This document shows positions 1 through 8,873 of a DNA stretch of 64,000 nucleotides, one piece after another. The translations under genes and the position numbers were made by a program. The stretch is from Paenibacillus harenae DSM 16969 (GTDB lineage Bacteria; Bacillota; Bacilli; Paenibacillales; Paenibacillaceae). The notes under the pieces are model-generated. The model was given only the letters and a program-made list of their open reading frames with translations. It made no database searches and was not told where the DNA came from. Each line of letters begins with the position of its first letter. The stretch's first letter is position 1. The stretch lies in assembly GCF_000422465.1 (NCBI RefSeq), contig NZ_AULV01000019.1, forward strand, positions 62,001 to 126,000. The letters run 5' to 3'.

Positions 1-109
1 TGTGAAGGGCGGACGGTTTAAGAAACGGGATATTCACTAATGCTGATAGCAGGGGATTCGCGAGGAAACATGACGGATTAAGGATTTCGTTTTGAAGGGG
101 ATAAACGTT

Positions 110-1207
110 TTGGATGAATTTACGCGTATTCACCACTGGACGGCCGCGCGGCAAACGGCGGATTGGCAGCGGAAGAAAGGGGTTATCGTCGGCATTGGCG
201 ATGATGCCGCCGTTGTTGATCCGACCGCCGCGGCGGATGGCATAGCGGAGCCGAAGCGGCTGCTGCTGGCGGTCGACACGATGGTGGAGACCGTCCACTT
301 CAAGCAGGCGACGATGCGGGATGAGGATGTCGGCTACAAGGCGCTGGCCGCCAACATCAGCGATATCGCCGCGATGGGGGGCGTGCCGCTGCATGCGCTC
401 GTATCGGTCAGCGTACCGCCGTCATACGGGCCGGAGCGGATGCGCCGGCTGTATGACGGGCTGTACGAGTGCGCCGAGCGCTACGGGGTTGCCGTTGCGG
501 GCGGCGACACGACGTCGTCGCCGGAGCATCTGGTTGTCGCGGTAACGGTGACGGGAACCGTGGAAGCGGGGCGTGAGCTGCGGCGCTCGGGGGCTATGCC
601 GGGCGACGCGGTGTTCGTTACCGGCGCCGTCGGCATGTCGGCGGCGGGGCTGCACGCGCTGCTGACCCGGGAGGGGGAGGCGGCGCATAGGGGCAATCCG
701 GATGTGCATGCCGAGGAGATAAGCGAGGCTGCTGCCAGGGATTGCGGTCTGGCGCATAGCCAGCTGAAGGGGCTCGTGCTGGCGCACCAGCGGCCGAGTC
801 CCTCTGTGAGAGCAGGCCGCCTGCTGCTCGGGAGCGGCGCGTGCCGCTCCTTGAACGATGTGAGCGACGGGCTTGCCAGCGAAGCGTGGGAGCTTGCGGA
901 AGCGTCAGGTGTCCGCTTGACGCTGATCGAGAGCTTGCTGCCGAAGAGCGGCAGCCTTGCCGCTTATGCGGCGGGTACAGGCATGGATCCGCTGGAGTGG
1001 ATGCTTTACGGCGGGGAGGATTATTGCTTGCTCGGAACGATTGCGGCAGAGGAAGCGGAGAAGATGCGGGACGTTTTTTATACGGAGGGCATTCCATTCT
1101 TTATTATAGGGGAAACCGATGCGGGAACGCCTGGCGTAGAACTGAAAGGCTACAGCGGGAAGAAGATTGAGCTTCGCAAACGCGGATATAATCATTTTAG
1201 GCCATGA
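110..1207 (+). CDS. thiL: Thiamine-monophosphate kinase
   Basis: ATP-dependent phosphorylation of thiamine monophosphate to thiamine diphosphate, the last step of cofactor synthesis, in the cytosol. The protein has the AIRS-kinase layout: a GIGDDAAVV metal/ATP motif near residue 30, DTMVE near residue 60, an AMGG segment and the late YGGEDY motif. The frame is also open from a TTG at 92, but the TTG at 110 has the purine run GAAGGGG 9 bases upstream and gives the usual start of the family (MDEF), so 110 is preferred. About 365 residues is somewhat longer than enteric ThiL (about 325). It is the first gene of the t6A-forming operon, with only 13 bases before tsaE. The first 109 bases of the window hold no recognisable gene. 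Confidence 0.93.
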   Translation: MDEFTRIHHWTAARQTADWQRKKGVIVGIGDDAAVVDPTAAADGIAEPKRLLLAVDTMVETVHFKQATMRDEDVGYKALAANISDIAAMGGVPLHALVSVSVPPSYGPERMRRLYDGLYECAERYGVAVAGGDTTSSPEHLVVAVTVTGTVEAGRELRRSGAMPGDAVFVTGAVGMSAAGLHALLTREGEAAHRGNPDVHAEEISEAAARDCGLAHSQLKGLVLAHQRPSPSVRAGRLLLGSGACRSLNDVSDGLASEAWELAEASGVRLTLIESLLPKSGSLAAYAAGTGMDPLEWMLYGGEDYCLLGTIAAEEAEKMRDVFYTEGIPFFIIGETDAGTPGVELKGYSGKKIELRKRGYNHFRP

Positions 1208-1220
1208 ACGGGTGAACAGA

Positions 1221-1709
1221 ATGGAGCAACGGGTAAGTAAAGCCGCTTGGTCGGCATATACGGAGCAGGATACGGTTGCTTTGGCAAGGCAGCTTGCCGC
1301 TTGGGCGGGTCCGGGTTCGCTGCTTGCGCTGGACGGGGACCTTGGCGCGGGCAAAACCAGGTTCTCGCAAGCCTTTGCCGAAGCGATTGGCGTGAAGGGG
1401 ATTGTGAACAGTCCGACCTTTACGATTATTAAAGAATACGATGGGGAGACGCTTCCCTTTTATCATATGGACGTCTATCGGTTGTCGCTTGAAGAAGCGG
1501 ACGAGCTTGGCTTGGACGATTATTTTTATGGCAATGGCGTGACGATTGTCGAGTGGGCGAGCTTAATTGCGGAGCTGCTGCCGGACGAACGGCTGGAATT
1601 ATATATCGAGAACCTGGGCGGCGAGTCGCGGCGGATCGGATTGACCGGGTTCGGCGAACGGTATGCCGGCTGGTGCGAAGCGTTGAACGAGATAGGAGCG
1701 GACAGATGA
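1221..1709 (+). CDS. tsaE: tRNA t6A synthesis ATPase TsaE
   Basis: ATPase partner of the TsaB-TsaD complex, which makes N6-threonylcarbamoyladenosine at position 37 of ANN-decoding tRNAs. A P-loop GDLGAGKT lies near residue 40, followed by the family motifs SPTF and YHMDVYRL and by VEWAS near the end of the core. The frame runs open from 1167 inside thiL, but the ATG at 1221 gives the normal length (162 residues) and avoids a long overlap. Its stop overlaps the tsaB start by four bases (ATGA), so translation is probably coupled. Confidence 0.94.
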   Translation: MEQRVSKAAWSAYTEQDTVALARQLAAWAGPGSLLALDGDLGAGKTRFSQAFAEAIGVKGIVNSPTFTIIKEYDGETLPFYHMDVYRLSLEEADELGLDDYFYGNGVTIVEWASLIAELLPDERLELYIENLGGESRRIGLTGFGERYAGWCEALNEIGADR

Positions 1710-2506
1710 GAGCAGAGCAGCACCAAGCTGGACCGATTTTGGCGTTAGATACGTCTACGGCGTCGATGGCCGCCGCGATCGTAAGCGGCCGCGGCGTGCT
1801 GGCGGAAATTCAAACGCTGGCGGAGCGAAACCATTCGGTTCATGTCGTGTCGCACATTAAGGATATGATTGCGGCCAGCGGAATAAAGGCTGATGAGCTG
1901 GAAGCCATCGCAGTAGGAAACGGACCCGGGTCCTACACCGGGATGCGAATTGCCGTCGCCTTCGCCAAGACGCTGGCCTGGGCATGGAATAAACCGCTTG
2001 TCGGCGTATCCAGCCTGGAGGCGCTTGCTTATGGCGCTTCGCATCAAGAAGCGGACGCAGCGGATGGCGGCGGCGCGCATTGGGTGATTCCGATCATGGA
2101 CGCGAGACGCGGACAAGTGTATACCTCGGCGTTCTCGGCGGCGGGACGGACGGCATGGAGCCGATGGGCCGACGATGGCGTAAGGCTAATGAATAACTGG
2201 GTCGATCAGTTGGCTGAACGATTGAACACGCAAGCTGAAGGAGACGTTGGCGCCATTTCGTTGGTCGGCGATTTAACGCTGCATGAGGCGGAAGCGGATA
2301 GGCTGAAGCTGCTGGGCGAAGCGGCCGGTGTCCCGGTAATTCTGCAGCCTTTTGTCCAAGAGGGCAAGTGGATCGCGGAATTAGGCAGAATGCGGCTGGA
2401 GGCGGGGCTGACGGAGAATCCGCATACGTTTATACCGAACTATACGCAGCTAACCGAGGCGGAGGTCATTTGGAAAGCGAAGCAGGCAGGTGAAGCGAAG
2501 GCATGA
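1706..2506 (+). CDS. tsaB: tRNA t6A synthesis scaffold protein TsaB
   Basis: TsaB is the inactive ASKHA-fold partner of TsaD in threonylcarbamoyl transfer to tRNA. The N-terminus ILALDTSTASMAAAI and the GNGPGSYTGMRIAVAFAK segment near residue 70 are diagnostic. The frame is open from 1553, but the ATG at 1706 overlaps the tsaE stop as ATGA, has GATAGGAG upstream and gives the family-typical length of 266 residues. It overlaps rimI by four bases at its 3' end. Confidence 0.94.
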   Translation: MRAEQHQAGPILALDTSTASMAAAIVSGRGVLAEIQTLAERNHSVHVVSHIKDMIAASGIKADELEAIAVGNGPGSYTGMRIAVAFAKTLAWAWNKPLVGVSSLEALAYGASHQEADAADGGGAHWVIPIMDARRGQVYTSAFSAAGRTAWSRWADDGVRLMNNWVDQLAERLNTQAEGDVGAISLVGDLTLHEAEADRLKLLGEAAGVPVILQPFVQEGKWIAELGRMRLEAGLTENPHTFIPNYTQLTEAEVIWKAKQAGEAKA

Positions 2507-2991
2507 AGGATGATTTTAATAAACTGCTGTTCCGCTCCATGACGGTTGCCGACGTACCGTCAATCGTTGCGATTGAACAGCAGGCTTTCACCTGCCCCTG
2601 GTCAACGGAAGCGTTCATAAACGAGCTGACGAATAATCTGTTCGCGCGGTATATGGTCATGGAGCTCGGCGGAGAAATTATCGGGTACGGCGGCATGTGG
2701 ATCATTATGGATGAAGCTCATGTGACGAACATAGCGGTGCTCTCCGGGTACCGCGGTTTAGGGTTAGGCAACCGATTGCTGCTGGAGCTGCAGCGGACTG
2801 CGGTATTCTACGGAGCGGCCAAAATGACGCTTGAGGTTCGCGTGTCGAACGAAATCGCGCAAAACCTGTACCGCAAGCACGGCTTTGAGCCGTCGGGTAT
2901 CCGTCCGCGTTACTATTCGGATAACGATGAGGATGCGCTTATTATGTGGTCGGAGCTTGACCAAGAAGAGCTTAAAGCAGGGGAGCAATGA
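2503..2991 (+). CDS. rimI: Ribosomal-protein N-acetyltransferase RimI
   Basis: GNAT-family acetyltransferase that in the model case acetylates the N-terminal alanine of ribosomal protein S18. The acetyl-CoA loop (R/Q-x-x-G-x-G/A) is seen as [12 protein letters not shown] near residue 90, after the beta strand NIAVL; the C-terminal part has NLYRKHGF. It lies between tsaB and tsaD with ATGA overlaps on both sides, the arrangement conserved across Bacillales, which supports RimI over other GNATs. Protein substrates in this organism are not shown by the sequence. Confidence 0.9.
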   Translation: MKDDFNKLLFRSMTVADVPSIVAIEQQAFTCPWSTEAFINELTNNLFARYMVMELGGEIIGYGGMWIIMDEAHVTNIAVLSGYRGLGLGNRLLLELQRTAVFYGAAKMTLEVRVSNEIAQNLYRKHGFEPSGIRPRYYSDNDEDALIMWSELDQEELKAGEQ

Positions 2992-4052
2992 AGGTGAGTC
3001 ATATAGATATTACAGCAGGCGGTTCACCGGCAGACGACATCATCCTAGCCATTGAGACCAGCTGCGATGAGACGTCGGCGGCCGTTATTCGCGGCGGTAA
3101 AACGATATTGTCCAATGTGGTGTCCAGCCAAATCGAGATTCATGAACGTTTCGGCGGTGTCGTGCCGGAAATTGCCTCGCGTAAGCATGTGGAATCGATC
3201 ACGCTGATTATCGAGCAGGCGGTGAAAGAGTCGGGATTGAAGTTGAAGGATATGTCAGCCGTTGCCGTCACGCAAGGACCAGGCCTGGTCGGCGCGCTGC
3301 TCGTCGGCATCGTTGCGGCTAAGAGCTTGGCGATGGCGCTTGATATACCGTTGATCGGCACGCATCATATTGCCGGTCATATTTATGCAAATGAGCTTGT
3401 GCATGATATGGTCTATCCTTGTATGGCGCTTGTCGTATCGGGCGGCCATACCGAATTGGTGCTGCTGGAGCGCGAAGGCGAATTTCGTCTGATCGGGCGT
3501 ACGCGCGACGATGCGGTCGGGGAAGCTTACGATAAAGTGGCGCGGGCGCTGCGTCTGCCTTATCCCGGCGGACCGCATATCGACCGTCTGGCGCATGAAG
3601 CCGGCGAAGCCATCGAGCTTCCCCGGGCATGGCTGGAAGCGGACAGCTACGATTTCAGCTTCAGCGGCTTGAAATCAGCCGTGCTTGCGGTGATCAATCA
3701 GACGCGGATGAAGGGGCTCGAGCTGAATGAAGCGGCTTTGGCACGCGGCTTCCAGGAGTCGGTAACGGAAGTGCTCGTAACGAAGGCCCTGCGCGCTGTC
3801 CGCCAATACGGTGCGAAGCAGCTGCTTCTATGCGGCGGCGTCGCGGCTAATCGGGGGCTGCGGGCAGCTCTGACGACACGTTGCGAATCCGACGGCGTAC
3901 CGCTTCTCATACCGCCGAATGCGCTTTGCACGGACAATGCCGCCATGATTGGAGCAGCTGCATTTTTGAAGCTGAAACGGCAGCGCTTCACCGGCCTCGA
4001 CATGAAAGCCGATCCCGGATTTTCACTGGAAGGCTGGTCTGTAGGCAGTTGA
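2988..4052 (+). CDS. tsaD: tRNA N6-adenosine threonylcarbamoyltransferase TsaD
   Basis: Catalytic subunit that transfers the threonylcarbamoyl group to A37 of tRNA. The iron-binding HHIAGH motif lies near residue 130, with [10 protein letters not shown] at the N-terminus, [19 protein letters not shown] and [10 protein letters not shown] in order, as in Kae1/TsaD proteins. At 354 residues it has full length. It closes the thiL-tsaE-tsaB-rimI-tsaD run, all coupled by short or overlapping junctions. In B. subtilis the next gene is the ABC-F ATPase ydiF; here about 9.7 kb of other genes lies between them. Confidence 0.96.
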   Translation: MKVSHIDITAGGSPADDIILAIETSCDETSAAVIRGGKTILSNVVSSQIEIHERFGGVVPEIASRKHVESITLIIEQAVKESGLKLKDMSAVAVTQGPGLVGALLVGIVAAKSLAMALDIPLIGTHHIAGHIYANELVHDMVYPCMALVVSGGHTELVLLEREGEFRLIGRTRDDAVGEAYDKVARALRLPYPGGPHIDRLAHEAGEAIELPRAWLEADSYDFSFSGLKSAVLAVINQTRMKGLELNEAALARGFQESVTEVLVTKALRAVRQYGAKQLLLCGGVAANRGLRAALTTRCESDGVPLLIPPNALCTDNAAMIGAAAFLKLKRQRFTGLDMKADPGFSLEGWSVGS

Positions 4053-4075
4053 ACAAAAAAAGTTAATACTTTGAA

Positions 4076-4104
4076 TTGACAGACTATTTCCAATCGCATA
4101 TAAT
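4076..4104 (+). promoter_or_regulatory. Sigma-A promoter for the leucine T-box leader
   Basis: A perfect TTGACA at 4076-4081 and a perfect TATAAT at 4099-4104 are separated by 17 bases. It lies 24 bases after tsaD and directly before the first T-box leader, so the leuA transcript should start near 4110. Consensus strength fits a transcript controlled by termination rather than by initiation. Confidence 0.85.
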
Positions 4105-4139
4105 AAGCACCAATACTTCAAACTTCATATGCTGCAAAC

Positions 4140-4525
4140 GCATGGAACAGGAATAGTAAAGCTTATCCGGGAATGCCTGGTGTCTTACAGCGGATCGAAT
4201 TTGTCTCTGTGACACCTCGAATCAGAGAGCTGCGGGTTGGTGCAACGCAGACGAAGGATGCTTGAAGCTCGCCTGGGAGCGGAACAATGGAAACGATATT
4301 GACTTGCCGTTCGTCAGAGGATGGCCTGTCAAGCGGATACATTGTTACGGTTAACCTCCGTAATCGGGTGCATATGAGCAGGCATCCGGAGCCGGCCATA
4401 TGCTTAAGGTGGGCATTCCTGCTTGTTCGCAAGCATTTGAATGGATGTCAACAAGGGTGGTACCGCGCGGGTCATTTATAGCCTGTCGTCTCTTGATTAT
4501 AGAGACGACAGGCTTTTCTTGTTGC
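4140..4525 (+). promoter_or_regulatory. T-box leader 1, leucine-specific
   Basis: T-box riboswitch that reads the charging state of tRNA-Leu. The Stem I apical element (AGAGAGCTGCGGGTTGGTG, starting near 4224) is followed by the specifier strand GAAG-CTC-GCC with CTC at 4268-4270. The conserved T-box AGGGTGGTACCGCG lies at 4454-4467. An intrinsic terminator follows, with a 13-bp stem (4481-4493 with 4501-4513) and a T-rich tract. Uncharged tRNA-Leu should stabilise the antiterminator. The reading CTC is chosen because it is the only codon frame that agrees with the second leader and with leuA. Confidence 0.9.
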
Positions 4526-4584
4526 CATCTCCATGAAGCAGGTCAGATCACTCGCATAAGTAACGAATCACATAGAGTCAAACG

Positions 4585-4956
4585 CTATGAACAGGAGCAG
4601 TAGAACAGGAAGCTGGCAAAGCGGATTTCGAAGTTCTCCCATTCAGAATCGGGTGAGCGGGTTTTTCGAAAACGTGAAGAGAGCTGCGGGTCGGTGCGAC
4701 GCAGTCGAAGCGGAGGTTTGAATCTCGCCTGGGAGCGGAATGATGGAAACGGGTTGCTCCATTGCATCCTGAACGTACATCGTTACGGGTAGCCGCCGTC
4801 ATCGGGCATTAAGCGGGTTCGGGCCCGCAGCAGGAGAGAATTGCCGCCGTTCATCGGCGTCAGCCTCTTGCGAGCAGGGTCCGGCCAATTAGAGTGGTAC
4901 CACGGCGTGGTTTAGGCATGTCGTCTCTTTCAAGGAGACGGCATGCCTTTTTTTTG
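4585..4956 (+). promoter_or_regulatory. T-box leader 2, leucine-specific, in tandem
   Basis: A second full T-box leader follows the terminator of the first with no obvious new promoter between. It has its own Stem I apex (GAGAGCTGCGGGTCGGTGCG from about 4679), the specifier strand GAAT-CTC-GCC with CTC at 4724-4726, and the T-box AGAGTGGTACC from 4891. A terminator stem follows (GGCATG and TCGTCTC at 4915-4927, pairing with 4934-4947) with eight T residues. It resembles leader 1 closely enough to suggest duplication. Read-through into leuA should need antitermination at both sites. Confidence 0.9.
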
Positions 4957-5088
4957 ATCCCCCTTGCAGAAACGCCTATCGGCGTTCTTGTCAAAGGACG
5001 CAACTGTTTCGCGATGAAAGATAAGATCATTTATAAGAATTAAACTTATAAAGTCTTATATTTTTAAAAAAACCGGAGGCTGATGAGC

Positions 5089-6666
5089 ATGAAAAACGAA
5101 ATGAAAAACGAAATGAAAAAAATTCAAATATTCGATACGACTTTACGGGACGGCGAGCAATCGCCGGGGGCTTCGCTTGATCCGGAACGCAAGATCATAA
5201 TAGCCCGCCAGCTTGGAAAGCTGGGTATTGACGTCATTGAACCGGGTTTCCCGGTATCAAGTCCCGGTGAATTTGCGGCTGTTCAACAAATATCTCGCGA
5301 GCTGCAGCATGTGGAAATTGCCGGCTTCGCAAGAGCGGTCAAGGCTGATATTGATGCTGCGGTGAAGGCGACGCAGGATGCGGCGCGAAGAAGGCTGCAT
5401 CTGTTCATCTCTTCATCGGATATCCATTTAAACCATCAGCTCCGCAAATCCCGCGACGAGGTCGTCCAGATTGCGCGTGAGATGGTCGCCTACGGCAAGC
5501 AGTTCGTGGATGAAATCGAATTTTCCGCGATGGACTCGACCCGGTCCGGCAAAGACTTCGTTATCCAGCTGGTGGAAGCCGTCATTGCCGAAGGAGCTAC
5601 GATCATTAACCTGCCGGACACATTGGGATATGCGATGCCTGAAGAAATGAGCGAGCTGTTCCGGACGGTCCGCAGGGAGGCAAGAGGCGGCGAGACGGTG
5701 AGATACAGCGCTCATTGCCATAACGACCTGGGACTTGCGGTGGCGAATAGCCTTGCAGCGATTCATGGCGGCGCGACACAAATCGAGGTAACGGTAAACG
5801 GGATCGGAGAAAGGGCCGGCAACTGCTCGCTTGAGGAGCTGGTCATGGCGATTGAAACTCGCAAGGATGCGATGCAGGCGCAGACCGGCATTCAAATCGG
5901 CGAAATCTTCGAAACGTCGCGAATGGTAAGCCGTGCCATGCATTTTCCTATTGCCTATAACAAACCGATCGTCGGACGCAATGCGTTCCAGCATGAATCG
6001 GGCATTCATCAGGACGGACTGCTCAAAAATCGCAATACGTACGAAATCATGGATCCCGAAGCGATGGGCATCCCGCGGAACATGATCATTCTGGGCAAGC
6101 ATTCCGGCCGCCACGCCATCAAGCACCGGCTTTCCGAATACGGCATTGACGTAACCGATATGCAGCTGCAGGACGTATATGACAAATTCAAGGAAACGGC
6201 CGATACGCAAAAAATCGTTACCGACGACGAGCTGATCCGTATTGCCGGCGAGCTTACGGAGACCCAGCCGGATCCCTACGTGCTTGTGGATCTGCACGTT
6301 CACGCAGGTACACAGCGCTCCCGCAGCGCCACGGTTACGATTCGCGAAAACGAGTTCGGGGCTGAGCAATCGTATATGGCGATGGGAGCGGGACCGATCG
6401 AGGCGGTTATTCATGCGATCCAGCAAGCGATACCCGTCGCGGCTGAATTTGAGGATTTGGAGCTTCACTCTTTATCCACAGGCGAGGATGCGCACGGAGA
6501 AGCAGTGGTAAGCATCGTGCACCGGCAGCAGCGTTTCCGCGGAACGTCGATCCACCGGGATATCGTGCTTGCGGCGGCACAGGCCTATGTTGCGGCTTGC
6601 AATCAAGCCGTTATGACCACGGGAATCAGAGTCGCCGATACGGACGCCAGCAGCGCGGTTAACTGA
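5089..6666 (+). CDS. leuA: 2-isopropylmalate synthase
   Basis: Condenses acetyl-CoA with 2-oxoisovalerate, the committed step to leucine. The DRE-TIM barrel begins with TTLRDGEQSPGA; the metal-binding HCHNDLG motif lies near residue 210 and the HESGIHQDG segment near 305. The last 140 or so residues form the LeuA allosteric domain that binds leucine. The GGAGG at 5075-5079 is 9 bases from the ATG at 5089 but only 3 from the in-frame ATG at 5083, so 5089 is preferred. The first codons are a 12-base direct repeat. It is controlled by the two leucine T-boxes upstream, and no other leu gene is in the window. Confidence 0.93.
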   Translation: MKNEMKNEMKKIQIFDTTLRDGEQSPGASLDPERKIIIARQLGKLGIDVIEPGFPVSSPGEFAAVQQISRELQHVEIAGFARAVKADIDAAVKATQDAARRRLHLFISSSDIHLNHQLRKSRDEVVQIAREMVAYGKQFVDEIEFSAMDSTRSGKDFVIQLVEAVIAEGATIINLPDTLGYAMPEEMSELFRTVRREARGGETVRYSAHCHNDLGLAVANSLAAIHGGATQIEVTVNGIGERAGNCSLEELVMAIETRKDAMQAQTGIQIGEIFETSRMVSRAMHFPIAYNKPIVGRNAFQHESGIHQDGLLKNRNTYEIMDPEAMGIPRNMIILGKHSGRHAIKHRLSEYGIDVTDMQLQDVYDKFKETADTQKIVTDDELIRIAGELTETQPDPYVLVDLHVHAGTQRSRSATVTIRENEFGAEQSYMAMGAGPIEAVIHAIQQAIPVAAEFEDLELHSLSTGEDAHGEAVVSIVHRQQRFRGTSIHRDIVLAAAQAYVAACNQAVMTTGIRVADTDASSAVN

Positions 6667-6714
6667 TTTGACATCCAAGAATATTCGAAACCAATTTCGG
6701 AGGGGAGGATATTT

Positions 6715-7527
6715 TTGAATCCAATCATTCAATATTACAATCAATTCGATGAGTGGGGGCGTCTCGACAGAGAGCCCCTCGAATTTATGGTTAACTGGCA
6801 TTTCATCCGGAAATATTTGCCTTCCGCCGGTCGTGTTCTGGATAACGGGGCCGGGCCGGGGAAGTATGCGATGGAGCTGGCGAAGTGCGGCTACGACGTG
6901 ACGTTAACCGATTTAACGCCAAAGCTGGTCGAAATGGCCCGTAATAAAGCCGGAGAGCTGGGACTTGCCGAACGGTTCAAAGACTTCCATGTCGCGAATG
7001 CGGCGGATCTTAATGTTCTTTCTTCCGGACATTTCGATGCGGCGCTTATGCTAGGCCCTTTATATCATTTGCAGGAGAAAGACGAGCGAGAGCGGGCTGT
7101 AGACGAACTGTATCGGGTCACGAAGAGCGGCGGCGTTGTTTTCGTCGCCTTTATGACTAGGATTCGCCACTTGATGACCTCGCTGTCCGAACCGCAGATG
7201 TGGAGGCCGAATGACAATATGAATGAAATCGAGAGCTTTATGAGTTCCGGCGCATTCAATCATACGGATGAGGGAAGATTTACAGGCGTTTACTACGTTC
7301 ACATAGACGATATTAAACCGTTCATGGAATCGCAAGGGTTTGAAACGATTAAGCTGATCGGATCGTCGAGTATCGCTGGCTCGCTTCACAATGAGCAGTT
7401 CGATTATTGGCACTCGAGGGGAGAGGAAGAGTATTCCCGTTTCATGCAGCTTATTTACGATCAGGCGGATAATATCCACACTTTAGGCGTTTCCTCCCAT
7501 TTGCTATATATCGGAATAAGAAAATAA
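6715..7527 (+). CDS. Class I SAM-dependent methyltransferase
   Basis: Rossmann-fold methyltransferase. Motif I is VLDNGAGPGKYAMELA near residue 45, the acidic post-II strand is DVTLTDLTPKLV, and the motif IV region is DAALMLGPLYHL near residue 110. The substrate cannot be named. The TTG start is preceded by a strong GGAGGGGAGG (6700-6709). It begins 48 bases after leuA with no terminator visible between them, so it may be co-transcribed from the T-box promoter; a link to leucine metabolism is not implied by its sequence. Confidence 0.85.
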   Translation: MNPIIQYYNQFDEWGRLDREPLEFMVNWHFIRKYLPSAGRVLDNGAGPGKYAMELAKCGYDVTLTDLTPKLVEMARNKAGELGLAERFKDFHVANAADLNVLSSGHFDAALMLGPLYHLQEKDERERAVDELYRVTKSGGVVFVAFMTRIRHLMTSLSEPQMWRPNDNMNEIESFMSSGAFNHTDEGRFTGVYYVHIDDIKPFMESQGFETIKLIGSSSIAGSLHNEQFDYWHSRGEEEYSRFMQLIYDQADNIHTLGVSSHLLYIGIRK

Positions 7528-7563
7528 AGCATTTTCCTTCCATAATTAGTGTTGTGCACAAAG

Positions 7564-7832
7564 TTATCCACAATCGACATCATTTTTGTGAATAAGACGA
7601 ATAAATACCCGATTGTACTGGATTTACGCAATCTCAACATTGTGTGCGAAAAGGGGATAGTTTTTTCACAGCTTATTGTGGATAATGTGCATAACGTGGA
7701 TAATTGAGCCAGTCTTATGATAATATGCCTAGGGTTCGACAAAAATCCGCGAAAATAGTACCCCATTCCTTTCTGACTATCGACAGAATTAACTAACAAT
7801 TTATGCAGTTTTGTGGATATCTCTGTGCATAA
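7564..7832. other. DnaA-box cluster in a 530-base intergenic region
   Basis: The gene-free stretch 7528-8061 holds five perfect matches to TTATNCACA: 7564-7572 on the plus strand, and on the minus strand 7587-7595, 7677-7685, 7686-7694 and 7824-7832. One-mismatch copies lie at 7662-7670, 7695-7703 and 7812-7820. The boxes at 7677-7703 abut head to tail without spacing. No dnaA or dnaN gene is near, so this is unlikely to be oriC. It more likely titrates DnaA or controls initiation, like the DnaA-box clusters known in B. subtilis, or places neighbouring genes under DnaA control. Confidence 0.75.
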
Positions 7833-7903
7833 CTGAGGAGATGGCTTTTGTCCTAAAATCCTTCCGGTTTTATCCTATTTTTCGCGTTGCGCTTTCGTTG
7901 CGG

Positions 7904-7924
7904 TCGCGCAAAAAAATTGCGCGA
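7904..7924. repeat. 8-bp perfect inverted repeat around an A tract
   Basis: TCGCGCAA at 7904-7911 and TTGCGCGA at 7917-7924 flank five A residues. No T run follows on the plus strand, so it does not look like a terminator. It lies between the DnaA boxes and the ABC ATPase gene at 8062 and could be an operator for that gene. Confidence 0.5.
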
Positions 7925-8061
7925 ATTACAAATGAGGTTTTCGGTGAAAATGTGGGCGGTATACGTTATCGTTAAACTATGATGAATAGCAACGATGCGA
8001 ACCCCACCTTAAGACGATTAGCTCAACCAACGTTAAAGTGTGAATGGAGGTTAACCGGAGA

Positions 8062-8811
8062 ATGGATAAGGAAACGGTCATTCAGGTAAGCTCAATCAGT
8101 AAGTTTTATGGTGCGAATAAAGCGGTCGATCGGGTTTCTTTTCAAGTGAAGCGGGGCGAGATTTTCGGCATCATCGGCACGAATGGATCAGGCAAAACGA
8201 CATTGCTCGAAATGCTGATGGGATTGCGGACCCCGGATAAGGGAAGCATTCATTTGCTTGGGAAGGACTTGCAGCAAGAAGCGGTGAGCTTGAAGGAGGA
8301 TATCGGCATTTATCTGCAGAGCACTGCTTTGGTCGATAAGATGAGCGTCCGCGAGGCGATGGAAGTATTCCAGGCATTCTATAATCGCAAAAATGATTTG
8401 GATCGCATCATTGAACAATTTGGGCTCCGTCCTTATGCGAATAAAATAATAAAAAGGTTATCCGGCGGGTGGAGGCAGCGTACTTCGCTTGCCATTGCGC
8501 TTGTGAATGATCCAAAAATCATTTTCCTGGATGAGCCGACGACCGGTCTTGATCCCCAGGCCAAAACAGAATACTGGACGCTTCTTCGCGAATTAAAGCA
8601 GCAAGGTAAAACAATAGTTGTAGCTTCCTATGATATGGAGGAAATTCAACGCAATTGCGATCGCGTCAGCGTAATGAGAAAGGGAGAGCATGTCATCTGC
8701 GGCAATCCCCAAACCCTTATCGCCGAGTTGCCCGGCGGCGGCATGACGATGGAAGGGGTTTATATGCATTATGCTGCTGATGTTAGAGGAGTATTGGCTT
8801 ATAAGCTTTAA
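8062..8811 (+). CDS. ABC transporter ATP-binding protein, no permease nearby
   Basis: Single nucleotide-binding domain with Walker A GTNGSGKTT (near residue 38), Q-loop region YLQSTAL, signature LSGGWRQRTSLA near residue 135, Walker B IIFLDEPTTGLD, and a degenerate H-loop region (VASYDMEE). This is the exporter-type (CcmA-like) subfamily that normally works with an ABC-2 permease, yet no permease gene adjoins it. An ATG at 8044 is in frame, but GGAGGT at 8046-8051 sits 10 bases before the ATG at 8062, which also gives the usual N-terminus. It lies between the DnaA-box region and the comQXPA genes. Confidence 0.88.
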   Translation: MDKETVIQVSSISKFYGANKAVDRVSFQVKRGEIFGIIGTNGSGKTTLLEMLMGLRTPDKGSIHLLGKDLQQEAVSLKEDIGIYLQSTALVDKMSVREAMEVFQAFYNRKNDLDRIIEQFGLRPYANKIIKRLSGGWRQRTSLAIALVNDPKIIFLDEPTTGLDPQAKTEYWTLLRELKQQGKTIVVASYDMEEIQRNCDRVSVMRKGEHVICGNPQTLIAELPGGGMTMEGVYMHYAADVRGVLAYKL

Positions 8812-8873
8812 TGGACATGGGCGGAAGAATCGTTTATTTGCCTCTGGACGCCTCAAGGAGGGCTTGTTAGTCA

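Noticed and set aside
5428..6468. 346-codon minus-strand frame opposite leuA
   Set aside because: It lies wholly within leuA, whose motifs run through the full length; composition artefact.
7528..8061. Chromosomal replication origin
   Set aside because: DnaA boxes are dense, but dnaA, dnaN, rpmH and gyr genes are absent and the flanks are leuA-associated and com genes. A secondary DnaA-box cluster is the better reading.
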